Below are positions 1-8,849 of a stretch of 64,000 nucleotides of DNA, in pieces. Origin of the DNA: Cephalotus follicularis (lineage: Eukaryota > Streptophyta > Magnoliopsida > Oxalidales > Cephalotaceae). The DNA is taken from positions 388,044 to 452,043 of the forward strand of contig BDDD01000170.1 of the NCBI GenBank assembly GCA_001972305.1, in the 5' to 3' direction. The notes below the pieces were generated by a model. It made no database searches and was not told the origin of the DNA. It was given only the letters and a program-made list of their open reading frames with translations. A program made the position numbers and the translations under genes. The number at the start of each line of letters is the position of its first letter. Position 1 is the first letter of the stretch.

Positions 1-332
1 CGGTTTATTGGGCGTTTTCAACCAATCGATCGATCGTTAGCTCAAATTTTGAAGCTTCAGTGATAGGTAGGGCTTCCTTACTGAATTGCCCACTGTTTTA
101 TTGATTGATTGATTGAACTGCATGATTGAATTGAATGATTGAGTGATTGGATTGGGGTTTTTAGGGTTTATAGCAAACCCTTGACCTAATTGCTAAATTG
201 AATGATTGAAATTGTATTTGGAAGGTTGTAACTAGTCTTACTAACCTCAAATGATTGATTGTAAACTTTGGTTTTCAAAGAATGTCTTTTAATTGGATTT
301 TTGGCTTGAGATTGGCCCATTTTCTACCAGAA

Positions 333-690
333 AAGTCGACCCTGCCAGGAAAGACGTCGACCCTTAGCCCAAAGGCTTCAATGTCTTTCTCATACGAGTG
401 CAACATCCTTGATTCTGTAGCAAAGACATCGACGTCTTTCTAAAGACGTCGACATCTTTGCCTTGAGATGTCTCTCCCCTGGAAAGACGTAGATGCCGAA
501 CATCGATGCGCACTCCCAGGTTATTTTAATTGAAAAACCTCGACGCCTTTCTCAAAGGACGTCGACGTCTTTGGCCAATGCTCTACATGAACAAGGAAAG
601 ACATCGACGTCTTTATAAAGACATCGATGTCTTTCCTCCATTTTAAAGAGGAGTCGACGTCTTTCATTAAGGACATCGACGCCTAATGTA
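333..690 (+). repeat. Cluster of GTCGAC-centred palindromes in E1 left LTR
   Basis: About a dozen degenerate copies of AAAGACGTCGACGTCTTT lie within some 360 bp, separated by unrelated sequence. Clear examples are a perfect 18-bp palindrome AAAGACATCGATGTCTTT at 617-634 and the perfect 12-bp palindrome GACGTCGACGTC at 558-569. Half-copies such as GTCGACGTCTTTC occur between them. The copies are dispersed modules, not one head-to-tail tandem array. The position is inside the transcribed leader. Function unknown; protein binding, CG methylation targeting or RNA-RNA pairing are all possible. Confidence 0.85.
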
Positions 691-1284
691 CTGAAAGGAG
701 TTTTGACTGTTTTAAAGCTAGTTTTCTACTTCTTTTCACATAAGCCACTTGTCCGAAACCTCACTTGAGGTGTTCAAGTGTTTGAAAACAGTTTTAATGA
801 TTGCACTGACCGATTGATTGCTTGGTTCATGAGTGTTGCTGCGAGTCTAAGTCGATAAAATGGATGCACGTTCCCATCCCTCTGTTAGGCACCACCACTT
901 ATTGCTTTGCTTCGACGTTGAATTGGTACATCGATCGATTGCTTGAGTCGTGAGTGTTGTTGCGAGCCTAAGTCGGTACGATGGACGTACGTTCCCATTT
1001 CTCCATTAGACACCATGACTTATTGACTTTACCCAATATTGTATTGAATTGATTGATTGATTGATTGTATTGTATGGATCCTATAGAGCGACCTTATGAT
1101 TCGTGTCGGTACGTTAGGGCATTGACTCTGTCCGCCTATTCCGCCGATCGTTTCATTTATTGTATTGACCCGCAGACGAGCGGTATTGATTATTGCTCCC
1201 TTTGTGGTCGAGCTTACCGATTGTTTCTCCCTGACGATCGAGCTTACCGATCGCTCCCTTTATGGTTGAGCTTACCGTATTGAC

Positions 1285-1385
1285 CCAGCCATAGGCTGGA
1301 AGATCTATGAGTTCCAGACCTGATCAATCTGGAAACCGTAGGTAGATCTCCCACCCTTTTTGAAGGACTATCTTCCGTGGGATTG
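1285..1385 (+). other. Hairpin series I in E1 left LTR
   Basis: Three potential stem-loops follow each other closely: CCAGCC-ATA-GGCTGG at 1285-1299; TTCCAGA with a 9-nt loop and TCTGGAA at 1312-1334; then a TCCCAC/GTGGGA stem enclosing a small GAAGG-ACTA-(C/T)CTTC hairpin. All are also present in the right LTR (8218-8315). They lie about 650-750 bases before the LTR 3' end, close to the relative place where the other LTR families here carry their paired hairpins. RNA structure is inferred from inverted repeats only. Confidence 0.6.
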
Positions 1386-1675
1386 ATCACCACTGACAGA
1401 TTGACATTGTATTTACCTGGTCGCATGCTCTATAGGATATTGATTGATTGATTGGGTGTTTCATACACCACCAATAAGTGTCTGCCATTGATTGATTGTT
1501 ATAGATCCTATCCGTATGCTCTTTTGGGCCATTGTCATACGGATAGTCTGATCGCCAATTGTACATGTACATTTTCCATGTCATGCATTGATATTGTACA
1601 CCACACATTGTTATTGTATAAATTGTCACCGATATTGCACATTGTACATGCATACATTCTGCATGGGGTTTCTTC

Positions 1676-1712
1676 TTAGCCAGTGTGGCTAACCCCATCC
1701 TTCGGGGTGGGG
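1676..1712 (+). other. Hairpin series II in E1 left LTR, with cUUCGg tetraloop
   Basis: Two back-to-back stems. TTAGCCA-GTG-TGGCTAA (1676-1692) has perfect 7-bp arms. It is followed at once by CCCCATCC-TTCG-GGGTGGGG (1693-1712), an 8-bp stem with one U-G wobble closed by C(UUCG)G. The cUUCGg tetraloop is a well-known exceptionally stable RNA cap. The tetraloop stem is unchanged in the right LTR (8509-8528). Confidence 0.65.
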
Positions 1713-2034
1713 CTGTGTTGTACCTTTGTGTGCTGCGTAGGTAGGGCAGCAGGTAGCAATGTACAGAAAGACTGAGGACCGTTGATCGCATGACTACTTG
1801 GACACTGAGGAGTTGGTTGTGAGAGATTGGAGTGTAATGTATTGAAAAGACTTGTATTGTAAAGGAATTGTATTGTATGTGTGGATCAATGTATTGTTTC
1901 TTCCGCAACTGATATATATATTGCAAAGTTTTAAGTTTTTCCGCATTTTATACTGCTAGTCCCGACCTTTGTATTGTATATTGGACTGAGCGTAATGCCA
2001 CGTGTCCGCCCTGTGGGCGCGGGGTGTTACAGTA

Positions 2035-2046
2035 TGGTATCAGAGA
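2035..2046 (+). other. E1 primer binding site (initiator tRNA-Met)
   Basis: TGGTATCAGAGA lies 3 bases after the left LTR end and matches the plant retrotransposon primer site complementary to the 3' end of initiator tRNA-Met (usual form TGGTATCAGAGC). It would prime minus-strand DNA synthesis. The same site occurs at the equivalent place in E3. Confidence 0.9.
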
Positions 2047-2211
2047 CATTGGTCGGCTTGCTAGCTAGGTATATAAATGCATTGATTAAGATTGACTGAA
2101 TTGATTTGCATGATATGTGTTCTTGCTATTCATGCTATTGTTATTGGAAAAGAGATTGATATTGGAATTGAAAGTGTTTGCATCAGATCATCCCATTGTC
2201 TTCTCTTATAG

Positions 2212-3560
2212 TAATGGAAAACAGAGGAAGGCGTGACCGAGGGGTGGAAGGAATGTTCCTGCCCTTGCTCCTGCCCCTGTTCCTGTTGATGATGAACCGG
2301 CTCCTGGTAATGGTTTTCAAGAGTATGATCCTAATGCTCCACCAGCGGGTGCTGACCCTGAGGTTTGGAGACAATTGTGTGCCACTATGGCACAGATGCA
2401 TACTCTAATGGGACGCCAACAGGCTAGAGTGGAACGTAGACTAAAGAGGGAAGACATGTTGAGCCGATTCTTAAAGTTTCAGCCTCCAACATTTGTAGGA
2501 CTCCCTGATCCTACCCTTGCTGAGTCTTGGCTAATCCATCTGGAAAAGATCTTTGAAGTCATGGGATGTGATGATGAACAGAGATTGGTATTGGCAATGT
2601 ATATGCTCCAAGGAGAAGCTGAGCACTGGTGGGCTATGGTTAATACAGATTGGACAAGGAATGGTACAGTCCGCTCTTGGGATGCCTTCAAAGGAGAATT
2701 CAATGCAAGGTACTACCCTCAAGTAGAGACAGACAGAAGGGAGATTGAATTTGCTAACTTGGTACAAGGAAGCATGACAGTTGCTGAGTATGAGGCAAGA
2801 TTCATGCAGTTAGCCCGATCTGCTCCATACTTAGTGGAAGGCCAAGAGCGTAGAGCAAAGAAGTTCCTTCGGGGACTGAGATTGGATTTGAGGAGGCAAT
2901 TGACTCCCTTGGGGTTGACCTCCATACCAGATATTTCTTCTCGAGCTATGCAGCTTGAGGATATTACAGCTGAGGCTAGACTGATGAGGAATGTAGCCCG
3001 CACCAGGCCTACTCCTTCTTCTTGGCAGAGTGGTAGTGACAGTGGCAGTGCTAAATCACAGAAGACAGATAGTAGCCCCTCACTTGGTTCTCAGGGTAGC
3101 AATCAGGATAGCGGGAATCTATCCCGTTCCCAGAGGAAAGGCAGATCGAGGAATGCACGTCGAGGAGGCCGATCTTCAGCACCTAGTCAGGGTACACCCT
3201 CCACACTTTCTGAGAGCGGTAATCAGAGTGCTACGGTTCCTTGTGCACATTGTCAGAAGACCAACCATACTTCTGAGAATTGTAGATGGTTCTTGGGCCA
3301 TTGCTTGGTTTGTGGTGGTCCCGACCATATTGCTAGAGATTGTCCTCGGAGTTCTCGCTCTAGGGGATTTGATCAGACACAGCGGGCACCGCCTCCACCA
3401 GGACCGACAGCCAGTGTACCGTCTTCTTCCCGTGGGGCTTCGCAGTCCAGGGGGAAGCAGTCTATGGGTTCTGCTCCGACAGTTCAGGCTAGAGTGTTTG
3501 CTATGGAACCGAGCGCTGCAGCAGGGTCAGATGTTGTGATGGAGGTACCATTCGACTCTT
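2212..3560 (+). pseudogene. gag: E1 gag (capsid/nucleocapsid), broken
   Basis: Gag would form the cytoplasmic virus-like particle. The retrotransposon gag domain is seen around 2480-2960, with the usual W-x(2-3)-H-x-E-K-I-F and E-A-x-x-W-W signatures. It is followed by a Ser/Arg/Gln-rich basic linker and two adjacent CCHC zinc knuckles, CAHCQKTNHTSENC at 3242-3283 and CLVCGGPDHIARDC at 3302-3343, typical of nucleocapsid. The start near 2212 is a guess from the first Met after the primer site. Fossil; broken. Confidence 0.82.
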
Positions 3561-3880
3561 TCAGCTTCCAGCATGGGTTCTTATTGATCCGGGTTCATCT
3601 CATTCATTCATTGCATTGCATTTTGTCTCCCATGTTGGTTTGAGGCCCGAGTACCTTCCTTTCTTTATGGAGGTATCCACACCTCTCGGTGAGTCAGCGA
3701 CCACCGATCGAGTGTGTAGAGATTGTATTGTTGAGATTGATGATCGTTGCTTGTTAGCCGATCTTATTGTTTTACCGATGGATTGCCTAGATGTGATTCT
3801 TGGCATGGATTGGTTGTCTGCTAGTTTTGCTCAGGTAGATTGTTATCGAAAAGTAGTGGCTTTTAGTCCTCCGGGACGAC
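3560..3880 (+). pseudogene. E1 protease region, broken
   Basis: This is a retropepsin-like aspartic protease remnant. The region between the zinc knuckles and reverse transcriptase carries the family's D-x-G-S-S-H-S active-site type sequence at its start and the closing ILGMDWL signature near 3797-3817. It would cut the Gag-Pol polyprotein. Fossil; broken. Confidence 0.7.
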
Positions 3881-4159
3881 CACCTTTTCGGTTTCTTGGC
3901 ACCTTAGAGCCAGTGTTTGTTCCGATGATTTCGGCTTTACATGCAGACAGATTGTTGCGACAGGGATGTCAGGGATTTCTGGCACATGTGCTCGATATTG
4001 ACAGATGGCGGCCGGAACTGGAGGATATTCCAGTGGTTTGCGAGTTCGAAGATGTTTTTCCTCAGGATTTGACGTCGTTGCCGCCAGACAGAGAAATAGA
4101 ATTTGTGATTGATCTAATACCAGGGACTGCACCGATTTCTTGAGCACCGTACCGAATGG

Positions 4160-4800
4160 CACCGATAGAATTGAAAGAGTTAAAGATACAGTTACAGAAC
4201 CTTCTCGACAAAGGTTTTATCAGACCTAATGCTTCAACCTGGGGAGCACCTGTTCTTTTTGTCAAGAAGAAAGATGGATCGCTCCGTATGTGTATTGACT
4301 ATCGACGACTCAATAAAGTTACAGTGAAGAACAAGTACCCTCTACCGCATAGTGATGAGCTGTTTGATCAGCTTAGAGGAGCGACAGTGTTATCCAAGCT
4401 CGACTTGAGATCGGGCTATCACCAGTTGAAAGTCAGACCAGAGGATGTTCCGAAGACGGCTTTCAGATCGAGATATGGCCATTATGAGTTCTTAGTTATG
4501 CCTTTTGGTGTGACTAATACTCCAGTGGCTTTTATGGACCTGATGAACCGAGTGTTCAGATAGTATTTGGATCAGTTCATCGTAGTGTTCATTGATGACC
4601 TCTTGGTTTATTTTAGGACCGATGAGGAGCATGCCCAGCACCTCTACATCGTATTGCAAACTTTGAGAGATCATCGACTGTATGCCAAATTTGACAAGTG
4701 CGAGTTTTGGCTATCAGAGGTTTCTTTTCTAGGGCATATTGTTTCTGGTAACGGTTTATCAGTGGACCCATCGAAAGTAGAGGCAGTGAAAGATTGGAAA
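4160..4800 (+). pseudogene. pol: E1 reverse transcriptase, broken
   Basis: RNA-directed DNA polymerase of Ty3/gypsy type. Motifs in order are [20 protein letters not shown] near 4255-4315, LDLRSGYHQ near 4400-4430, FLVMPFG, and the catalytic FIDD at 4588-4599 (the gypsy form of YxDD), then the CEFW and FLGHIVS signatures. Upstream (3880-4150) is the usual protease-RT linker. Fossil; broken. Confidence 0.9.
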
Positions 4801-4989
4801 TGACCGACGAATGCTTCCGAAGTTCGCAGCTTCTTGGGCTTAGTGGGGTATTATCGTCGGTTTGTTGAGGGATTTTCCCGTATTGCAACACTGTTGACCA
4901 GATTGACACAGAAGAGCGCTGCCTTTGTATGGGATAGTGATTGTGAAAGAAGTTTTCAAGAGTTGAAAGACAGATTGATTTCCGCTCCT

Positions 4990-5345
4990 GTCCTAGCTTT
5001 GCCAGACGGGAACGAAGACTTTGTTGTATACGCTGATGCTTCTGGAAAGGGGATTGGTTGTGTTCTTATGCAATACGGAAAAGTGATTGCTTATGCATCG
5101 AGGAAGATCAAACCACATGAGGAAAACTACCCTGTGCATGACTTGGAGCTGGCGGCCATTGTCTTTGCTCTTGGAAAATGGCGCCACTACCTTTATGGGA
5201 CCAAGTTTATAGTTTTCACTGATCATAAGAGTTTGAGATATCTCTTTTCACAGAAGGAATTGAACATGAGACAGAGAAGGTGGTTTGAGCTCCTTAATGA
5301 TTATGATTGTGACATTGAATACCATCATGGGAAAGCAAATGTCGT
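4990..5345 (+). pseudogene. E1 RNase H, broken
   Basis: Gypsy-type RNase H joined to the end of the RT connection domain. Visible signatures are [10 protein letters not shown] near 5029-5058, the acidic D-L-E-L-A-A segment, [11 protein letters not shown] near 5215-5245 and the [19 protein letters not shown] stretch. It would degrade the RNA strand of the RNA-DNA hybrid. Fossil; broken. Confidence 0.87.
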
Positions 5346-5349
5346 TGTC

Positions 5350-6290
5350 TGTTCACCCAGGGAGTACGAAGATGTATCGTGACCTAAAACTTAGCTATTG
5401 GTGGATTGGCATGAAGAGAGAAATCGCAGAGTTTGTATCGAGATGCCTCACTTGTCAGCAAGTTAAGGCAGAGCACCAGAGACCGACAGGCTTGCTTCAG
5501 CCTTTGCTCATTCCGGAGTGGAAATGGGAGCATATTACCATGGATTTCGTGTCTGGGTTGCCTCTGACCCGTGATAGACATGATGGTATTTGGGTTGTGG
5601 TTGATCGACTCACGAAGTCGGCCCACTTTCTACCGATTCGGATGACTTATTCTAGAGATAAGTTGTCTAGATTGTTCATGAAGGAGATTGTTAAAGCACA
5701 TGGAGCTCCTGTCAGCATTGTTTCAGACCGAGACTCTCACTTCACTTCCGGGTTCTGGAGGAAGTTACAGGTAGCTATTGGTACAAAATTGAGTTTCAGC
5801 ACTGCTTTTCATCCCCAAACAGATGGTTTGTCCGAAAGGACCATTCAGACATTGGAGGACATGCTTCAAGCATGTGTGCTCAACTTTGGAGGTAGTTGGG
5901 ATGACTACTTGCATTTGATTGAGTTCTCATATAACAACAGTTATCACGAGAGCATACAGATGGCTCCCTATGAAGCCCTATATGGTAGGAAGTGCCGATC
6001 ACCAGTTTGTTGGGATCAGGTCGGTGAAAAGAGTATCTTGGGGCCAGAGATTGTACAGATCACCGCAGAGAAAGTGAAATTGATAAGAGACCGACTGATC
6101 GTTGCACAGAGTAGACAGAAAAGCTATGCGGATGTTCATCGCAGAGGCTTGGAGTTTAGTGTTGGTGACCATGTTTTCCTCAAAGTGTCGCCCACTAAAG
6201 GAGTCATGAGATTCGGGAAGAAAGGAAAGCTTTCTCCTCCTTTCATTGGACCCTTTGAGGTATTGGATCGGATTGGCTGACTTGCTTATA
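5350..6290 (+). pseudogene. E1 integrase, broken
   Basis: Integrase with an N-terminal zinc-binding remnant (CLTCQQVKAEH near 5450-5480) and a DDE core: [12 protein letters not shown] carries the first Asp (near 5600), SDRDSHF the second (near 5730), and the Q-T-D-G-L-S-E-R segment the Glu (near 5820). It ends in the GPF/Y-type module GPFEVLDRIG near 6250, a feature of gypsy integrases. Fossil; broken. Confidence 0.88.
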
Positions 6291-6429
6291 GGCTTGCTTT
6301 GCCTCCAGCATTGTCGGGAGTGCATGATGTGTTCCATGTTTCCCAGTTGAGGAGATATGTTCGGGATCCTTCACACATCATTGAGTATGGTCAGATTCAG
6401 CTGGAACCTGACTTATCGTTTACAGAGAC

Positions 6430-6600
6430 TCCTATACAGATTGTTGACCGATAGACCAGAGTATTGAGGAACAAGACCATCCCTTTGGTCAGTGTTCTAT
6501 GGCAGTATCATGGTTCTTTGGAGCGCACCTGGGAGCGCGAGGACGATATGAGAGAGACATATCCTTTCCTATTCGATTGATTGATCATTTGACCGATGAA
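6430..6600 (+). pseudogene. E1 C-terminal chromodomain remnant
   Basis: The tail after integrase shows the plant chromoviral pattern: an R-V-L-R-N-K-T-I-P-L stretch, then VSVLWQYHG and E-R-T-W-E-R-E-D-D-M-R, near 6450-6570. In chromoviruses this domain is thought to steer integration by reading heterochromatic histone marks, which fits the satellite surroundings. Fossil; broken. Confidence 0.75.
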
Positions 6601-6620
6601 TCTGGGGACCAGATTCTTTT

Positions 6621-6633
6621 AAGGAGGGGAGAA
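6621..6633 (+). other. E1 polypurine tract
   Basis: AAGGAGGGGAGAA lies directly before the right LTR start TGTGACG at 6634. It is the expected primer for plus-strand synthesis and fixes the LTR boundary. Confidence 0.9.
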
Positions 6634-6792
6634 TGTGACGACCAAATTCCCTTGGTACTATTCATGCATACATTGTACCATATTGGACCGTACTGAAGCG
6701 TATTGTATTTAGGTATTCTTATACCTATTGATATTGTATTGGTTATATGCATGTACAGTCGGGATTTTGGGCCGAGTTTCGGAGAGTTGATC

Positions 6793-6815
6793 GAATTGAC
6801 TATTTAAGTCAATTC
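6793..6815 (+). promoter_or_regulatory. TATA-like box inside a perfect inverted repeat, E1 LTR
   Basis: GAATTGAC-TATTTAA-GTCAATTC: two perfect 8-bp arms flank TATTTAA(G), the best TATA candidate in this LTR. A pyrimidine tract follows at once, as at many plant start sites. It would place transcription start near 6830-6850. No experimental support is visible. Confidence 0.6.
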
Positions 6816-6889
6816 TCTCTCTTTTCTCTCATTATTCACATTTCCTCTCTCTCTCTCTCTATCCTTCTCTCTCTCTCTCTCTCCCTCTA
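6811..6889 (+). repeat. CT-rich tract (TC microsatellite) downstream of TATA-like box
   Basis: Almost pure pyrimidine with long (CT)n runs. Comparable tracts occur in the promoter-proximal third of the E3 LTRs (about 23756-23856) and, on the minus strand, in the solo LTR at 47170-47338. It is likely a start-site or leader feature. Confidence 0.75.
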
Positions 6890-7329
6890 ATTGGAGCCTC
6901 CATATTCCTCCCTTGCAGTTGGAATTGCATCCCCATCGACAAGGAAAGTGATTACAAGTGGTGTCTTACCGATTGAACAAGAAAGTAGCGGTTTATTGGG
7001 CGTTTTCAACCGATCGATCGATCGTTAGCTCAAATTTTGAAGCTTCAGTGAAAGGTAGGACTTCCTTACTGAATTGCCCACTGTTTTATTGATTGATTGA
7101 TTGAACTGCATGATTGAATTGAATGATTGAGTGATTGGATTGGGGTTTTTAGGGTTTATAGCAAACCCTTGACCTAATTGCTAAATTGAATGATTGAAAT
7201 TGTATTTGGAAGGTTGTAACTAGTCTTACTAACCTCAAATGATTGATTGTAAACTTTGGTTTTCAAAGAATGTCTTTTAATTGGATTTTTGGCTTGAGAT
7301 TGGCCCGTTTCTACCAGAAAAATTGACCC

Positions 7330-7655
7330 TGCCAGGAAAGACGTCGACCCTTAGCCCAAAGGCGTCGATGTCTTTCTCATACGAGTGAAACATCCTTGAT
7401 TCTGCAGCAAAGACATCAACGTCTTTCTAAAGACGCCGACGTCTTTGCCTCGAGATGTCTCTCCCCTGGAAAGATGTCGATGTCGAACAGCGATGCGCAT
7501 TCTCAGGTTATTTTTATTGAAAAACGTCGACGCCTTTCTCAAAGGACATCGACGTCTTTGGCCAATCCTCTACATGAACAAGGAAAGACATCGACGTCTT
7601 TCCTCCATTTTAAAGAGGAGTCGACGTCTTTCATTAAAAACATCGACGCCTAATG
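7330..7655 (+). repeat. Cluster of GTCGAC-centred palindromes in E1 right LTR
   Basis: Right-LTR copy of the palindrome cluster, again with many AAAGACGTCGACGTCTTT-like modules in different states of decay. Several modules that are perfect in one LTR are imperfect in the other, so both copies are drifting. Confidence 0.82.
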
Positions 7656-8217
7656 TACTGAAAGGAGTTTTGACTGTTTTAAAGCTAGTTTGCTACTTCT
7701 TTTCCCATAAGCCACTTGACCAGAACCTCACTTGAGGTGTTCAAGTGTTTGAAAACAGTTTTAATGATTGCACTGACCGATTGATTGCTTAGGTCATGAG
7801 TGTTGCTGCGAGTCTAAGTCGGTAAAATGGATGCACGTTCCCATCCCTCCATTAGGCAATACCACTTATTGCTTTGCTTCGACGTTGTATTGGTACATCG
7901 ATCTATTGCTTGAGTCGTGAGTGTTGTTGCGAGCCTAAGTCGGTACGATGGAAGCACGTTCCCATTTCTCCATTAGACACCACCACTTATTGACTTTACC
8001 CAATATTGTATTGACTTGATTGATTGTATTGTATGGATCCTATAGAGCGACCTTATGATTCGTGTCGGCATCTTAGGGTGTTGACTCATCTGCCTATTCC
8101 GCCGATCGTTTCATTTATTGTATTGTATTGACCCGCTGACGAGTGGTATTGATTGTTGCTCCCTTTATGGTTGAGCTTACCGATCGCTCCCTTTGTGGTT
8201 GAGCTTACCGTATTGAC

Positions 8218-8315
8218 CCAGCCATAGGCTGGAAGATCTATGAGTTCCAGACCTGATCAATCTGGAATCCGTAGGTAGATCTCCCACCCTTTTTGAAGGA
8301 CTACCTTCCGTGGGA
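8218..8315 (+). other. Hairpin series I in E1 right LTR
   Basis: CCAGCC-ATA-GGCTGG (8218-8232), TTCCAGA-9 nt-TCTGGAA (8245-8267), and TCCCAC (8282-8287)/GTGGGA (8310-8315) enclosing GAAGG-ACTA-CCTTC (8295-8308). The stems match those of the left LTR. The inner hairpin is fully Watson-Crick here and has one G-U pair in the left copy. Confidence 0.6.
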
Positions 8316-8508
8316 TTGATCACCACTGACCGATTGACATTGTATTTACCCGGTCGCATGCTCTATAGCATATTGATTGATTGATTGGGTGTTTCATACA
8401 CCACCAATGAGTGTCTGCCATTGATTGATTGTTATAGATCCTATCCGTATGCTCTGTTGGGCCATTGTCATTCGGATAGTGGGGTTTCTGCTTATCCAGT
8501 GTGGCTAA

Positions 8509-8528
8509 CCCCATCCTTCGGGGTGGGG
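8509..8528 (+). other. cUUCGg tetraloop hairpin in E1 right LTR
   Basis: CCCCATCC-TTCG-GGGTGGGG, the same as 1693-1712. The preceding TTAGCCA hairpin of the left LTR has one arm changed here. Confidence 0.6.
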
Positions 8529-8849
8529 CTGTGTTGTACCTTTGTGTGCTGCATAGGTAGGGCAGCAGGTAGCAGTGGAGACAAGGACTGAGGACCGTTG
8601 ATCGCATGACTGCTTGGACACCGAGGAGTTGGTTGTGAGAGATTGGAGTGTAATGTATTGAAAAGACTTGTATTGTAAAGGAATTGTATCGTATGTGTGG
8701 ATCAATGTATTGTTTCTTCCGCAACTGATATATATATATTGTAAAGTTTTAAGTTTTTCCGCATTTTATACTGCTAGTCCTGACCTTTGTATTGTATATT
8801 GGACTGAGCGTAATGCCACGTGTCCGCCCTGCGGGCGCGGGGTGTTACA

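Larger units (their letters stand above)
1..2031 (+). repeat. E1 left LTR (partial, 5' end outside window)
   Basis: Position 1 aligns with position 6989 of the right LTR and the match runs to the terminal GGGTGTTACA at 2022-2031. About 355 bases, including the promoter, lie before the window. The visible part should be almost entirely transcribed leader (R-U5). It is unusually rich in ATTG words (ATTGATTGATTG runs near 100-150 and 1045-1075; TATTGTATTG near 1060 and 1970) and carries a cluster of GTCGAC-centred palindromes and a series of hairpins, annotated separately. It is longer than the matching part of the right LTR, mainly through one block of a little over 100 bp. Confidence 0.93.
1..8849 (+). 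mobile_element. E1: Ty3/gypsy chromovirus, Tekay/Del-like, fossil, left LTR clipped by window start
   Basis: A nearly complete LTR retrotransposon. Its parts in order are a left LTR (first ~355 bases outside the window), an initiator tRNA-Met primer site, gag, protease, reverse transcriptase, RNase H, integrase, a C-terminal chromodomain, a polypurine tract and a right LTR of 2216 bp. The domain order with integrase last and a chromodomain-like tail marks a chromovirus; very long LTRs fit the Tekay/Del clade. The coding region is broken in roughly half a dozen or more places. The two LTRs differ by a few percent by eye plus some indels, suggesting an age of about one to a few million years at usual plant rates. 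The right end abuts satellite; the left target duplication is not visible. Confidence 0.93.
6634..8849 (+). repeat. E1 right LTR (complete, 2216 bp)
   Basis: Starts TGTGACGACC after the polypurine tract and ends GGGTGTTACA at 8849. The first 355 bases are the part missing from the left copy and hold the promoter-like region. The remainder matches 1-2031 with a few percent differences. The sequence continues directly into satellite (CTTCCTAAGTG), so E1 inserted into the array; CTTCC (8850-8854) would be the right half of the target duplication. Confidence 0.95.

Noticed and set aside
1387-1926. 179-residue minus-strand frame in E1's left LTR, with a similar shorter one at 8320-8724
   Set aside because: Antisense to an LTR leader, differing in length between the two LTR copies, low-complexity composition and no recognisable domain. 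Judged a chance frame.
3030-3539. 169-residue plus-strand frame overlapping E1 gag
   Set aside because: An alternate-frame shadow of gag; the gag frame carries the zinc knuckles and domain signatures.
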